Shown here one piece after another: positions 33,560 through 48,050 of a stretch of DNA of 64,000 nucleotides. Location of the stretch: positions 31,721,418 to 31,785,417 of the forward strand of contig NC_090130.1 of the NCBI RefSeq assembly GCF_040581485.1, given 5' to 3'. Origin of the DNA: Linepithema humile (Eukaryota; Arthropoda; Insecta; Hymenoptera; Formicidae). The position numbers and the translations under genes are program-made. The number at the start of each line of letters is the position of its first letter. The first letter of the stretch is position 1. The notes beneath the pieces are model-generated. The model searched no databases, was not told where the DNA came from, and saw only the letters and a program-made list of their open reading frames with translations.

Positions 33560-35870
33560 ATATTGTTCCAGATTATACGGATATATTCCGTTATTCCGTT
33601 ATTAAGCCATAATTAATGTAAGAATTTTTCAACGGAAACGCAGTGCCATGATTACTTAAAGTGCCATAATGTGTTTATTAGCTCTTTATAGAGTTCGAAA
33701 TCAAAATATAATAAAAAATTATTTTAATTATTATTATTCCATAAAATCTATAACGGGTTATAAATGGGGGTTATAAGCGTAATCTTATTGTCTATGATTT
33801 TCTAGATTAATGTTAATGTAGATATATTTAATATTTAGAATAACATATTAATATATTTAATATTTAGAATTATACATTCAAACTGCAAAATGTGCGAGTG
33901 ACCTTTAATGCAATTTTTGAAAAATTGCTCTTAACGAAAGAAAAAGTATTATATAAACGGAATAAACGGATGTTAGTATAAGAAATGTAGTAAGCGGTTT
34001 GTCGTAATCTCGGCTGTAGGTCTCGTCACTCTTACTCACGTACTTTGTCTACCATCGCATAGGAATACGAAAGAATGCAGGGGAACCGTGAATATGTTCA
34101 TCGTAAGTGGGGGTCACATCGATGGGCGCACGACGAACGCGTCTTTCTTCGACCCGTTTTATTCATGTTTAGTGGTGTCATCCGGTAGTACTGGTGAAGA
34201 GAATCGTTCCTTCCCACAAGCGAATCGCGAAAAGTTCCTTGAATTATCGTTTTGCGATCATTTAGTGCAATAATTCGGTGCCAAGATCATTATTTCAGTG
34301 TCTGTCTCACGATTATATCTGCGTGCGAAAAGTTGCGTAAAGACTTTTACGTAAAAAGAAGTGTCAGTTTTTCAATCGAGGACATCTTGGAAAATTTCAT
34401 AATTTAACCGGACCAATTTTAAATGCAAAATTTACACGTGGAGAGCAGTTGGAAAAAATTTTCTTATAATGGAAATTTCCAAGTTGTCAACGATGAGTTA
34501 TATGTAACGTTTAAATATGTTTAAATATTGTAATGACGCGGAATAGCAAATCGTCAGATGGCAAGGTACATATATGCACCTATATATTCTATACCAGCCG
34601 TAAAAATTATAATATGTAGCCAAAAAATTTTCATAAATTAAATGTACATGAAATATAAGATTTGCTGAAAGAATACTTAATTAATGCTAATATACTTTTA
34701 ATCATGTTTGACTTATTAGAAATCAACCCATTATTATTCACCTATTCTGTTGACCTATTATTTTTTATCAAAAATATATTTTTAGATCTACAGTGCACGT
34801 GATTGTTTTTACTGACAGTGAAAAGTTCCCCCTAATAATCATGTATTCGTGCCTTCGATGTTCTGTCAACGTTGTTTCTTACTTTTTCGTGTAACAGATG
34901 ACAAATTGTATTTTCTAAAGATATAAAAGATGATTTATGAAAATGCCCAGCGGTGCTAAGGCGCGAACTTAGACACTAGCGAAAGCGCGTCTTTCGTCTC
35001 TTATAGGGGATTCCGTAAAGCGACACTTTCGAAACCTTTGTTGACTCTTTAGCTTTTTTTTTTCTTTTTGTGTTTCTGGTCAAATTATGCGAGAACATTG
35101 TTCGTCATTGGTCAGTCGTTTGCATTTCTGAAAAATTCTGAGTGTTTTCTTACAGAAAGAGTCGTTATCACATTATATCATTATCGCAGACGTAATCTAA
35201 GGTAAAACATAATTTGAAATAAAACGTAGGCTTAATGTTTTTTTAATCGAAAGGCAGAAAAGATCTGATATAGCAAGGCTATATCATAGGCTAGGCCTCC
35301 CGGAAGACGCTCACTTTCTCTAACTCATAAATATCGAGGCTAATGAGGCTAATGAGGCTAAAAAAGGCTAATCATGGCTGCTTTAATATCGCTGATAAGG
35401 AAATAATTTCTTTTCTCATCTCACGCGGATTTAACTGTATCTCTGAATTTACGAACGATAACTATACTTTTTAGTAAAGATCAGAATATTATCCAGTATC
35501 AGTGAGATTAACTAAACAAATCTCTATGTCGCGACAGGTGTTTGTTGTTAAGTAAACGATAATCTGAAAATCATGGTATTATTGAAACAATCCTCTCGTT
35601 ATATACCAGCGCAATAACGACTTTTGTACTTGTACGCCAAAGTTTGCAGTTCTCTCCAGTCGAAGACGCGGAAGATCTGCCGAGGATGCTCGCGTTGTAG
35701 GAAGCACGTCGATGAGGACCGGAAGTCTCGTCTGACCAAGTCGAGGACCGAACAAGATCTTTCAGCATGAAATGAATAGCAGTTCAAGCACAGGAAAGTC
35801 CGAAGAAAATTGAAAAGAGACTTTCTTCGGTTACTAGCTCTTGAAACGTTTGCTGATAGCTCGCGAGAGT
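33560..35870. other. Spacer between the two lipase genes
   Basis: This is about 2.3 kb with no gene that I can support. It is AT-rich, with GC-richer patches near 34000-34270 and 34960-35030. A small tandem repeat of GAGGCTAAT units lies at 35336-35371. The part next to 35870 probably contains the 5' UTR and promoter of the second lipase gene. Confidence 0.5.
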
Positions 35871-35871
35871 C

Positions 35872-38800
35872 ATGAGAGTCCAGGTGATTTATTTGTTTCT
35901 CGCCATCGCTGGCTTCCATCCGGGCGGATGTGTGCCCTTCATGGAATTCTTGCGAAGCATACTTCAAGTGGGGAAGGTAAGTTTTTAATATTAAAAAAAT
36001 ATTATGAAATTAAGATTCCAATTCGATTAGATTCTAATTAAACTAAAACTAAAGATAACTAAATTTTAATAACAAACTATTTTTCTTTTAATCACAATAC
36101 AAACGCATCTTTTTGTCATTTTGAATTACACTAAGACTTAGCTTGAGGCTTTAAATAAAATTTAAAAGATATTAAAATCAATTTTTATATAAATTGCAAG
36201 ACACTTATTAGAATTCATGTAGCATTCATGTAGCGATAAAAGTGGGAAATTTAATACTATTAATATTAATTTCCCCGTGTGAAATCAGTGGAAGTGATAT
36301 TATTGTTAGTAAATTCGTAGAAGATTATTGTGAAGATTGCCGAAAATGTTTTAGCATGCAAGAGATTATCTTGTCTACTAAAAATTGCGCGTGATTTGCG
36401 AGTCAAAGTCAAGTTTTGTGTTTTAGGTGAATGGTCTGTAATTTTTCCACGCATTTGCAGAAATATTTGTAGATGTCAGTAAAATTTGAACATAGTGTTG
36501 TTGTTGTTAAATAATAATATTGATTTCATAAAAATTTATATAAAAATAATAAGAAAATTATTTTATTTGTTTCGTAGTGTAACATTATGGTCTAATTGCC
36601 AGTATAAAAAACTTTTAGTATTATTATCAAAAATTGCAATAAAATCCATTAAGACTTATATAATAGAAATATTGATATTAGGACGTGGAACCGGAAGATA
36701 CTGACGCAATTCGAAAAGAAAAGTGTTTTGCATTCCAAGCAATTGGAGAAAGGCCGGAACCTTTCTTTTAGTCGGCCTTGTCGGCCCGTAGGAAGACCTC
36801 ATGTTATGCGGTTTATGTTCACACGGGGCTGTTTCAACATATCTAAATTATTCTGTGATTTGCTTATTTTATTAACATCTTTTTTGAACTTTATATAAAA
36901 ATTCTTACACTCCTTTAAATGCCACGTTATTCTATTGAAAAAAAATCAACAAAGATATTCCGTATTCATGATATAAAAGATTAAATTTAACTTTTAATAC
37001 TAAAAAATAGTTTTCTTTTTAAATACTCAATCAATTATTTTAAAAAACTTTTTTTAAGAGTGGATTGAAAAGGTATGATATTTTATTAAAATATAAAATA
37101 TCATATATGTAAATAATAAAAAAATTGGCATTGTCCAAAAGCAAGACAAGATTAGAGATCATAATGTCTTCAGCTGTATAGTTCTAATAGTAAGACTCCA
37201 TAGTAAAATAGCTCTGCATGTGTTATAATTCTTGCTTGCGAAGATATGACCGACAAATTATTTTTATGCGTCACAGTATTTGAGTTGCGCCGCGACACGG
37301 TGGAATGCAAATCGAAGAAAGCAAGAATGTGACGTGTGTCGAATGCTAAGCGCGCTCTAATCGACACCGCCTTAAATGCCCTGTCAGAAAAAGTCACAGG
37401 TGAAAAGTCTCATTCTGTTTCGAAGATATATTTGCACAATCAATCGTAAAAAAGATCATTTTGCATTTACAGAGAGCAAAGAAAGCTAAATTAAATAAAA
37501 AATAATACTGAATAATATCTACAACAATATAAATATATATTTAACAATAATTATCCACAGTATTATAAGTATATAGAGAATCATTTACATAAAATTGATT
37601 ATATAAAAATTTTGGAAGCAAATTTTCAGAGTAATTATTGGAATAGGTGCAACAGATGTTAAAAAATATTTCTAAAATACTGTTGAACATTACATACTCT
37701 ACTTTCATCACAGTATTTTTAAATGTCGAGATAATTTCCTACTTAATAACAGTAGTAAAATTAGTAAAAGAAAACTTATATATATTATTGTATGAATAAA
37801 ACTTATCTTGACGGCAGTCCAACTATAAATTGTATTTTGCGAGTTGCATAAACTTAGATTATGTAAGTAAATATCTGATGATGTATGCCACTTTAATAAA
37901 GATACGAATCTTGCGTAATTAGAGGTATTGTGGTCGGATGAAGAGTGGCATCAAAGCGTATCATATTCCATCAAAGGAGAAACTCATTTGCCCGTAATAT
38001 GACCGCTTCGCCGTACAGATTTAAAGAAAGTATGATTAACCACGAAATAATGTTAATTCTTACGTTCTGTTTTAAAATACTTCCGCATTTTAGATATTAT
38101 ATAAAATTCATATTTTATATATATATATTATATTCATTAAAAATATTAGCAACATTAAAAATAATAAGTTTTTGATATACATTCTTGTACGTGCGCAAAG
38201 AAGATGGAGTCAAGCGTGTAATTCAATCAAATGGCATAATTTTCAGAATAAAATTGATGAAGATGGAGTTTCGTATCCTGTGCTATACAGTAACGTACGA
38301 AGGCAACCAATAATCCCCGAAAACATTTCGTTTCCTTGCAACGTGAATTTCGGCAGGTATGGCGTGTGTGTGTGTGTGTGTGTGTGTTCCACACATTTTA
38401 TATATAATTATATACATGTATAATTTCTAAAGTGTTTAAAAATTAATAATAATTCTATATCCATATTCTTTCTCCTCTCCTTACTTAATCAGTGATTATG
38501 ATTCCGATGATTTCCATACTAATACATGCATGTAATTTGAACGCAAATTTAGTGTCAAATGTAGTCACCCAAGTCTTCCTTAATGTTGACAATAAATTTT
38601 AGATTTACATATCAAACGATTTGGAAAAAATTTGATAAACTGCAAATATATGGGTAAAATTAAAAAAATCACATTTCTCTCTTGTTTACCGCAGATCCTT
38701 GTCAATACCAAATAACGTTCATCGTTTGAGACCAGGCGACATCGATGTGGTGGCTGGCCTCGGTGATTCCTTAGTTGCCGGAAGCGGTGCAATGGAGGAG

Positions 38801-41800
38801 TACGCCGTAGGAACTTTCATCGAGGCACGCGGGGTCAGCTGGTGCGTCGGGGGCCAAGGCAGTTGGAGGCAGTTCTTCACGCTTCCTAACATATTAAAGG
38901 TACATGAAATGTCAGAAATGTCTCAAGGTATTTTCATCTACATTACATTTGTCCTTCGTCACATGGTTAAATAATAAAATAATGCACGAATGAATATTCA
39001 ATATTTCATGTTTTAGCACAACATCTCGTGTACAATATACATAGTAGTAAGAAAGTATCATTTATACGTATAATAAAAAACCATAAGTCTTCTGCTTAAA
39101 CCTTAATACTCTTCACTATCACGGTAACAGGTATTTAATCCGAGGTTAACTGGATATTCTACCGGAACGGGCGAGTTTATTTCCACATTGGCGAGGCTAA
39201 ATATTGCATTCCCGGTCGCTGCTACGGAGGACGCATTACACCAAGCGAGAATCTTAGTGCAAAGGATCAAGGATGATCCAAAGATAAATATAAAGAAACA
39301 CTGGAAGGTAATAATCTGTAATTTTTATGGCAACAAAAAGCGATCAAAATTTATCGACAAAAAGAAATAATGTCGTGTGAAAATTCCCATACACTGAAAA
39401 AAAAATTTTCTTAATTTTAGTAAATATATTTACTAAAATTAAATGTACTTAATTTAAATAAATAATGTTTATAATATAAAACTTCTCAATTAGACTATAG
39501 TAAATAATGCATTAAAATTAGAAAATAATTTCTTGTTGAAAAATTTACTTAAATCAAATTCAGGTTTAGTATATTACAGTGCAATAGTTGTTGAAATGTA
39601 GTAAATAAATTTTTAAAATACTGAATCCGAATTTTTTAATTTTAAAAATAGTGTTTTAATAAATATTTGTTTAAATTCATGTTTCCAAACTTTTAAAAAT
39701 AATGAATAGTGCACTTATAAAAAAAAAATATTTTCTCAGTACAATTTATTACATTTGAGGAAACATGTGCTGGAATAAAATTAATATATTCAATAACAAG
39801 AGAAAGAATATTTTATTTGGAACAAATAAGTTTTTAAATTTTTAAAACGCATTTTTTACTAGTTGTTTTTCTTTCGTTTAAATGTTTTTCTGTATGTTGT
39901 TTCGCAAGAATTTTAATAACTGCATTCAGTAGAAAAAGCTCAATAAGCGATTAGTCATTATTACTTGTGATTGAAATAGTCTTGTAAATCTTTGATAGAT
40001 TTAGGAAAATAAATCAATCAAAGCAATATCAAATCAAATAAGTCAAAAGCAATAATTATTAAGAGATAGAACTACTTTTTCTGTTGAACGCTATTGATAC
40101 CTTGTATTTCTATGGGTATATATATTCATAGTTCAATTGTATATTCAAGATCTTAAATTTCGTCGTGGGCATTCTCAAGACTCCACCCAACTAATGAAAT
40201 AACTGTACAATACGTTTTGAGACCGTACTTAATATGGACCGTACTAAATAATGAAACAAATTTATTCTAAATTTTTTAAATTGTCAAACTTGTTGTTTGT
40301 ATGTAAGAAAAATATTCAAAATTCAAGTTAACATTTTCTCATTTTTATGTTCAAAATCAGTAAGTAGTAAAAAATAAAAGCTATAATTTAGTACATAATA
40401 ACTATATTGTAAAAAATTATTTTTACAAATTAAGAATAATTTATTTAATAGAAAAATCATTTTCTTAAATTAAATCAATATTATTATGAAATCACTAATT
40501 TATAAAAAATAAGATTTATATTTCAATAAATATTGACTATAATGTACAAAATAATTCTTACAATTAATGATTTTTTACTTAATAAAAAAAGCATTTTCTT
40601 GAAATAAATAAATATGATTGGAAAATTACTAATTAGTAAAAAATAAAAATTATATTTCTATAATCATTGATTGTATTATACAAAATACTTGTTATAATTA
40701 ATAAATAATTTTCTTTATAATGGAATTATGTTCTTCAAATAAATACATGTAATTTCTTATTTAAAAAAAAATGCGTTCACAGTTGTATGCAAACTAACGA
40801 TTTACTAAAATTAAGGAAATTTTCTTTTTTTTTTAGTATATTTTTTTCTCAGTGTACAATTCAAACAATCATTTCTATCCATTTTTTAGCTTATTACGAT
40901 TCTATTTGGAGCTAATGATATTTGCTCGGCACAATGTTACGATCCTCAACAATTCTCGCCAATGCGTTATGCTTTGCATTTGCGAAGAGCACTCGATTTT
41001 TTAAAGGTTGCACTCCCTCGCACTCTGGTCAATCTAGTTCCAGCTATAGGTAATTAAGATTTAATTTATTTTTATACAAACGCGTAAGCAATACGATGCA
41101 TATTGGTATATCTCAATATTCTTTCTAGATTATTATTTTTCTCTAGCATGCTATAATACAGCATATATTTGTTGCAGTTACATATTCTTCTTTTAGCTTG
41201 TCACTGGATTTGCCTATGTATTCATGTTTATTATTTTCTTTCTTTCGCAGATGTCACGGTGTCAGTTAGAGTAACGCGGAGCGTCATGTGTAATATATTA
41301 CATCCCCTTTATTGTGCCTGCTTGCACAAAGGTAATCGACCGGAAATCACGGCGTCAAAAATGTCACAGCTGTATCAGCAAGCTGCCGAAACTTTGATAT
41401 ATTCAGGACGGTACATACTCAATGTTCAATGAAAAATAAAATGTATTCTACTTATCTAACAACATTAATCGCTATCTTTTTTTTGTTTTATTATATCTAT
41501 TTATATATTAGTCTTTTCTTATTCGATCTTCCAAGTTTTTGATCATATTTTATGTTTAATTTCTACTTGGGAACTTGGGACTTGATATGGCATATAAAAA
41601 ATTAGCAATCATTATACATATTGTTGTTTTTCTTTTTAGATATGACAATTCTCCAGACTTCACAGTGGTGTTACAGCCATTCATTAAATTATTCAACGCA
41701 CCTAATGCAGATCCTATTCGCGCGCCACCGATCGATTCCAGTCTGGTCACATACGACTGTTTCCACTTCAGTCAGAAAGGACATGCAGTCGGTAAGAGAT

Positions 41801-42825
41801 ACATATGTTAATGTTTATCGTGCTAGCTGTTTAATAAATATTTTTTATTCGAGCAAAATAATAGCTTTATATCAAGCTATTTCAAATTTAATATAGTATT
41901 GAAAATGTTACAATTCTATGTTAATTGTTATAATATTAATTATCAATCAATATTCACTGTTAGCGATTGAGTAACGCCTGTTGACACATCAGAAGAAACG
42001 TCTAAGAGTTAAAAAGGCTGCATTCTACTAGGCTGCAGACTTATGAATTAATGTTACTATACATGTCAAGCATGACAAAAAGAAGTTTAGAAAAATTTTT
42101 TACATAAATTACATTTAACTTATGAAGATAAATTATTATTATTATTATTATTTCATGAATTATAACTTATATAATTTATTATTAAAACATTATATTATTG
42201 CTAACAGTACAATGTGCATTTAATTTTTAATTTTATTTTGAAAAATTAAAATTTTTTCTATTTCTTACAAATTAGATAAAGCTATTAAGCTATTAATATT
42301 AATAACATAATGCATTCATCAGAATTAATTATTCTTAAACTATTCTATCCCCGATGTACATGATTAAAATTGAAAGAATCGGTTAAGTAGTATCTCGATA
42401 GGTAATAATCATCATCAATTCTTTGCAGCTGTCTTGTTGTCAATGTGAGCGTGCGTTCATTATGTAAACCGTTAAGAGAAATAATTAAGCGTTTCTTAGA
42501 TGGTGTCAACAAGAGTCATGGTGAAAGAGAACGTCACCAGCTACCGTTACCGATATTCATGCCATTCTTACACGAAAATAGTAAAATTTGTATAATATAA
42601 ATGTTGTGTGTAATATTTAATCATGCTCATTTTTTTTTATTTTTAGGCGCCAATCTTCTGTGGAATAATATGTTAGAGCCGGTAGGAAATAAAACGGACA
42701 GAGGATTGCCCAGAATACTGGAGAAAGTACTCTGCCCTACAAAGAATGCACCCTACATATTCACAAATGTTAATTCGCGATTTTTCCATTTGACCGGAAG
42801 GCAAGATGAAATTGTGCCTAGATAA
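35872..42825 (+). CDS. Secreted phospholipase B1-like GDSL/SGNH hydrolase, copy 2
   Basis: Exons 35872-35976, 38247-38356, 38695-38899, 39131-39307, 40890-41049, 41251-41410, 41640-41791 and 42647-42825 give 415 residues. The start MRVQVIYLFLAIAGFHPGGC is a signal peptide. Catalytic features are GLGDSLVAG (Ser97), FGANDICS (206-209, the block III Asn) and DCFHFSQKGHA (Asp345 and His348). The HRLRPGDIDV, FNPRLTGYSTGTGEF and NNMLEPVG segments match copy 1. The exon corresponding to exon 4 of copy 1 is also 177 nt with the same phases, so the genes are tandem duplicates. Copy 2 has one more intron in the middle region. The YALGDSLASHEA segment is replaced by YSTGTGEFISTL, so the substrate may differ. 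Joining exon 1 to exon 2 over 2.3 kb is the least certain junction. AATAAA lies at 42948-42953. Confidence 0.9.
38363..38388. repeat. (GT)n microsatellite
   Basis: A GT run starts a few bases after the donor of lipase 2 exon 2. Confidence 0.9.
39391..40855. mobile_element. 1.46-kb AT-rich element with ACACTGAAAAAAA termini in a lipase 2 intron
   Basis: The left end ACACTGAAAAAAAAATTTTC, followed by TTAATTTTAGTAAA, is mirrored at the right by TTTACTAAAATTAA and TTTTTTTCTCAGTGT. The interior is over 80 percent A/T by eye, has no coding capacity, and holds about three tandem copies of a unit near 130 bp (starting around 40331, 40457 and 40592). The inverted ends and internal tandem repeats fit a non-autonomous DNA transposon. 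Confidence 0.6.
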
Positions 42826-45230
42826 CGCGAAGATTGACAGCGTTCGATAATAATTTAGCATGCCACCATTAGATAGATGTTAATTATCTTGATAAGTTAC
42901 TAGAAAAATATCAATGCATTTGATATCGATTATTCATGAAATTTTTAAATAAAGAGTTACACAAATAACATAAAAAATTGAATAATATAAGCAATATAAA
43001 TTTAATAATAATACGATTTTAATGTAATTAAACATTTTTATTTATACATGTTCAAATAATCGGTATATAAATCATTCCCTTTCTTATTATAGTATCGTTA
43101 TACATATAATAATTGGAACTTAATAGTTTTGTGCATGTTTTTAAGAAGAATGTGTAATCGCATAAGGTCTGATATTATTTTTACCTCATGTGTCTCAATG
43201 TACAAAAAAAAAGTATAAAATAATTAAGTGCATTTTACATATATGTATATACACACACACACACAATATAATATATTAATATATATAATATAGAATAAAT
43301 CTATTTGAATTAATAATCGTTTTATTATTCAAAAACAAATTAAAAATACTTGTTGCATATTTTTTAAATTAAGAATTTTTTAAAATTATTACACTACTAA
43401 AAATATTAATCTTTCTAAAAAATTAAAAAAAATATATCATTTATATATTTACTAAAAACAAATTTTTGAAAATAAATATATATTGAACAAAAATGATAAG
43501 ATCAAAATTTATTTGTTATAATATTCTTCAAGGTTCTAAAAAAGATTTACAAGTATGAGTAAAAGATTTATATGATTTTTTATGGAAAATTTTATAAACG
43601 GCCCATTTTTTAAATGGTAAGTACAAAGTTCATGGGACCCAGAGCTATTTTGAATGGAATGCCTATTATGGCACCTAAGTTTAAAGTTCAGACTACGTTT
43701 CGTAAAGCGTCTGGTGAACGGTAAACGTGCGAAAAGTATGGGGATTTCCAGGATGCGTCATATTGGGAAGTATCTGATTTATACGAGCTCAGAGGACTTC
43801 CCAAAATTTTTCTAAATATCCGCATTCCTGTGACAAATATATGTATATTAAAAAATTTGGCAAAGGTTAGTAGTAGATTTTAAATTTAATTATTCTTCAT
43901 TCTTTGTCATCTATTTTAAGTAACTTTACAATTAAAAATACAAATCAATAAGCAAACTTTTTCTGTTTTTCAAAGTAATTCCGTCAAAAGTTCATGAAAT
44001 ACACCCTTTTTATTTCTAAAACTAAAATCATTATTTGACACTGCTATATGACACACGTATATACATCTTTGTGATCGATGAGTTAATACTAATAATAAGA
44101 TTTAACAAGATGATTAATTTATTCTTGCTTATTGAAGATATCAAGGATTAATAATAATATTAAAAAATAATAATACTAAATAATAATATTAAAAACTGAT
44201 AAGGAAGAAGGAATATCAAGGAAAGATAAGCCTAAATAGTTTTCAATGTATTCCGTACATTAAATTAGTTTCTCTGTCGATTCGCATTTACTACCAAACT
44301 TACTCACAGCTACTCGATCCTTCAATCGAAAGACTAAATGTGCCGGACTATTTGATCTCACGCATAAACTGACAATTTTTTAAAGCAATAAGCAGAGAAT
44401 ACATTGAACTTTTGCATCAAGTGTTGACTTCACTTATGTTGAGATAATACAAAGTTTACGTCGCCGACCAATTAAACATATCTTCCAATTTATCTGAATT
44501 GACCCTAATCGACTTGGTTTGATTGGAATAAATTTCAGTTAAATTCTGATCGCGTGAATTGTTTATCCACGATCCTGACGATTAAAAAGTTTGAATTTTC
44601 TTGACACATATCTTATAAGAAATTATATCAAATAGTTTTTTTTTCGCTCGTCACTCTTCCTTAAAAATACGAGACATCGAGCGATTTTTCTTGATCCATA
44701 ACGCTTGACAATTAAAAAAAAGCGAAGACATTCAAGGTCTCAGGCTATATTGCATGATCTTCGAAGAACTTGACCCTGATTCGAGACTATCATCGATAAT
44801 TAGGAGAATTTTATCGTCTGCGCGAGTTTGTTACGAAACACTCGGTCATTCACTTATTTGAGCCAGGTATTTCGCTGTTTAATATATTTTCCTCGTACCT
44901 TCCTCAATTTTATTAATTTTTTGTTATCGTATAAATTTATAAAAAAAACAAGCTATATATGTATTACATTTTTTTATTAAGACATTATTCTTAAGCATTG
45001 TTCTTACATTTGCTTTGACTCCAACTGATAATATTATCTCATAGACTAACCACAGAAACGTAGTTACTTTTTTTACGCAGTAAAAGTGAAGATAACGATA
45101 AGTCGTAAACTGCCATACGTCGAATAAAACGTATAGAGTAAGATCTTTTGTATTACACAAGTTTTCCAGATTTTTAAAAATTTACAAGATCATTACTGCA
45201 CGCTGTGAACATGATAAAAAAAAGGAAAAA

Positions 45231-45268
<38 letters not shown>
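45231..45268. repeat. (GT)n microsatellite
   Basis: About 38 bp of GT dinucleotides. Confidence 0.95.
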
Positions 45269-45270
<2 letters not shown>

Positions 45271-45529
45271 CTATTTTTATTGTAATAGCAAATTATAAAA
45301 AAAAATAACTTTTAATTTATTTGATCTAATTTCTTATTACATACAAAATAATTCGAAATTTATGAAACTTTTGATTTATTGTTCATCTAATTTGGAATAA
45401 ATTTTTCTTTAACAAAAATGTCATGATAATCATAATTTTTAAATTACAACTAACTAAAAATAACAAACTTTTTACATAAATGTTTGACTCTAAATATTAC
45501 ATATATAATTGGTTATTTATATTAAAATT

Positions 45530-45927
45530 ACACTCAAAAAAATATTTCGCTGATGTAGTTAGATTTCTAGATATCGCAACAAGAATGTATCGCTATTTTT
45601 CGTATCTGTGAAAACATTGTTTGTCACATATAGAATTTATAGCAGTAATGTTCTAGCAATAGCTTCTGAAAAATTTAGGTACCATTGCTAAATGTTATTC
45701 ATTGCATGATCTAACACGTGATTGATCTTATATAGATAGGCGCTTTAGAGAAACTTTCTTTTTAAAGTTCACAAACAATACAGATATATATTCTGTTTCT
45801 GTCATCTAAACTGATTAAGTAATTACATATGCAATATCACAACAGTTGCTAATCATTTATCTGTTTTAGTTAATTTTTTACACCTAGAAAATTTTAGCTA
45901 TTATTGCAAGATCATTTTTTTGAGTGT
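45530..45927. mobile_element. MITE-like element with ACACTCAAAAAAAT termini
   Basis: The left end ACACTCAAAAAAATATT is mirrored at the right by ATTTTTTTGAGTGT. The interior is about 400 bp and non-coding. A target duplication was not clear. Confidence 0.6.
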
Positions 45928-46768
45928 AAATAGTTAAATGTAGTGTCAAATTAAGTGAATGCGTTGCCCGTTTTTGTCTAATTCTTTGTCGTTAGCGCAA
46001 TTACGGTTGTATTTACTCGAATAGTTAGAGAAAAATTATTAGACTGTATTGAATTGTATTGGAAGCATGGGCTATGTACAGTCTTATTATTTTGTGGTAT
46101 GACAATTATTAATCGTGTTGCTATATAAAAAGCGACATAAAAAAACATCAGAATAGATTCAGAAAGCGTTTGTAAAAGACGTAAATTTGATTTTAAATAA
46201 AAATATTTTTATTAATATTGCATGGTTGCATGGAATTGAGTAATTGAATGGTAATCATCGGAAGTAGAGAAGAAGACTATAAACTATATAAAAAAATATG
46301 GTAAAAGTGTTTGTGACAAATTGCACGTACATACAATTGCACATACGCGACATGCAATGCGTTAATATAAGTGGGCATAATCTCGACCCCATCTTCGTGA
46401 TTGTCCGGAAGAATTGCTCCTGCAGCGATCAGTGGGAGAAATCTTCGCGAGAGGAGCGAGAAAAGCGAGACCGATGATGTACACAGAAAGCATTGCCGGA
46501 TTTTTTCTCTGGTAAGTCTTCATTTGCATTTGTACATGTCATCAATTTTTTCTCGCTTTGCCTTAATCTTACATGCCGCTAAGAAATGCGGCGGTTCTAA
46601 CTGTAATAAATATCTATTTCTTCATTAAGATGATTAACGCCTAGTTTGATTGTAGGTCAACTACATCTCACGTTCCGACGTCTCAAGTATCAATAATAGA
46701 TATTTTCCGCATAAAACGTTGTTTTAACAATATTAAAGTAGTCCGCTTAATAGTAAAACGTTGCTTGT

Positions 46769-47014
46769 ACACTGTAAAAAAATTCGATAAATTTACATAA
46801 ATGTAATAATAATGCATGATAAGATGTAATCGTTACATGATAAATAACAAAATAAATTATACTAAATAAATATTGTAAATTTACATCATTTACAATTCAC
46901 ATTACAAAATATTGTAAATTTTATAAATTTTACACTATATTTACAGTATATTTCCGTTATTTATCATGTTACTTTTACATCTTATTTGTAAATTTATTGA
47001 ATTTTTTAGAGTAA
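46769..47014. mobile_element. MITE-like element with ACACTGTAAAAAAATTC termini
   Basis: The left end continues into AATTCGATAAATTTACATAA. The right end, TTGTAAATTTATTGAATTTT followed by TTAGAGTAAT, is its inverted partner with a few mismatches. The unit is about 245 bp, AT-rich and non-coding. Confidence 0.6.
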
Positions 47015-48050
47015 TTAAGCCACCGAGTAAAAATGCAACATAAGATTAATAATTGAACAATAAATGCTATATTATAAAGCAAAGAAAAAGAATTAATTGT
47101 GCATATCAACAAGCTAAGTCGTGTAAAGTATTTCTAGAAATATATAATATCATAGCAAGTGAAATGTATAGATATGACAAAAAAAAAACAGTTATGCTGC
47201 TATTAAAATGCGATCGACCATTCTGGAAAGTTCTTAATAGATTACTTCAGACAGACTTTTATGTCATAATGTTAAAGAAAAGCATATTATGTAGTCAACG
47301 CTTGTATTTAATCGATTATTACTCTTCGTTTAACGTAAAGTATAATCGAATGTCCTGAAAATTTATTCACATATAACTGATCGTCGCACATTTTAATTGT
47401 GCAAATTGCATAAGCGCGTATAATTAATCATTTCAAATAAGTTTTTACATTTGTTCTTTATACCAAGATTATACGTATTGTACTTTTTTTGCTACAAAAT
47501 AAAAGAAAAAAAATGTATATTATGTATACATAACATATAATAATATTATTAGCTATTAGCTATTACAATCTAATATTATCTAAAATTATAATCTTAAATT
47601 ATATCTTAAAATTATATAAAGTTAACATAATGTGCTATATTAATAAATATACTATAATTTCATCATTTCATATCATTTAACAGTAGAACTCATTACAAAC
47701 TTCCTAGTTAAAGAATCATAATGCGTTTATCAAAGGCGACAATCAGTGCACTCATATATCAAAACTCAAAATTTTTCTATCTAATTATCAAAATTATTAG
47801 ATATTATTATACCACCACGCTAAGTAAGAGAATATATTAAATATTGTATGCTTTATTATTCCCCTTACAGTGTTACACAATCGCCGTTTCTACATTTACA
47901 ACTTACAACAATACATTAAGTGTTGAATAGTTATTAAAAAATAAAGAAAAGCAGCAAAAGCTTTCTAAACTGAATTGCTCAGTCAATTTTAATTCTATTA
48001 ATTTGGAAATTATGAGAGAGAAACGTCGACAAAAGTATATATATGATTGA

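Noticed and set aside
43610..43830. A GC-richer patch possibly derived from a gene
   Set aside because: Translations in all frames are broken by stops and no family could be recognised, so a pseudogene call could not be supported.
46401..46628. Possible 5' exon or short protein near a GTAAGT donor
   Set aside because: The patch is GC-richer and has a good donor, but no following exon or protein feature was found, so it was left as an unconfirmed patch.
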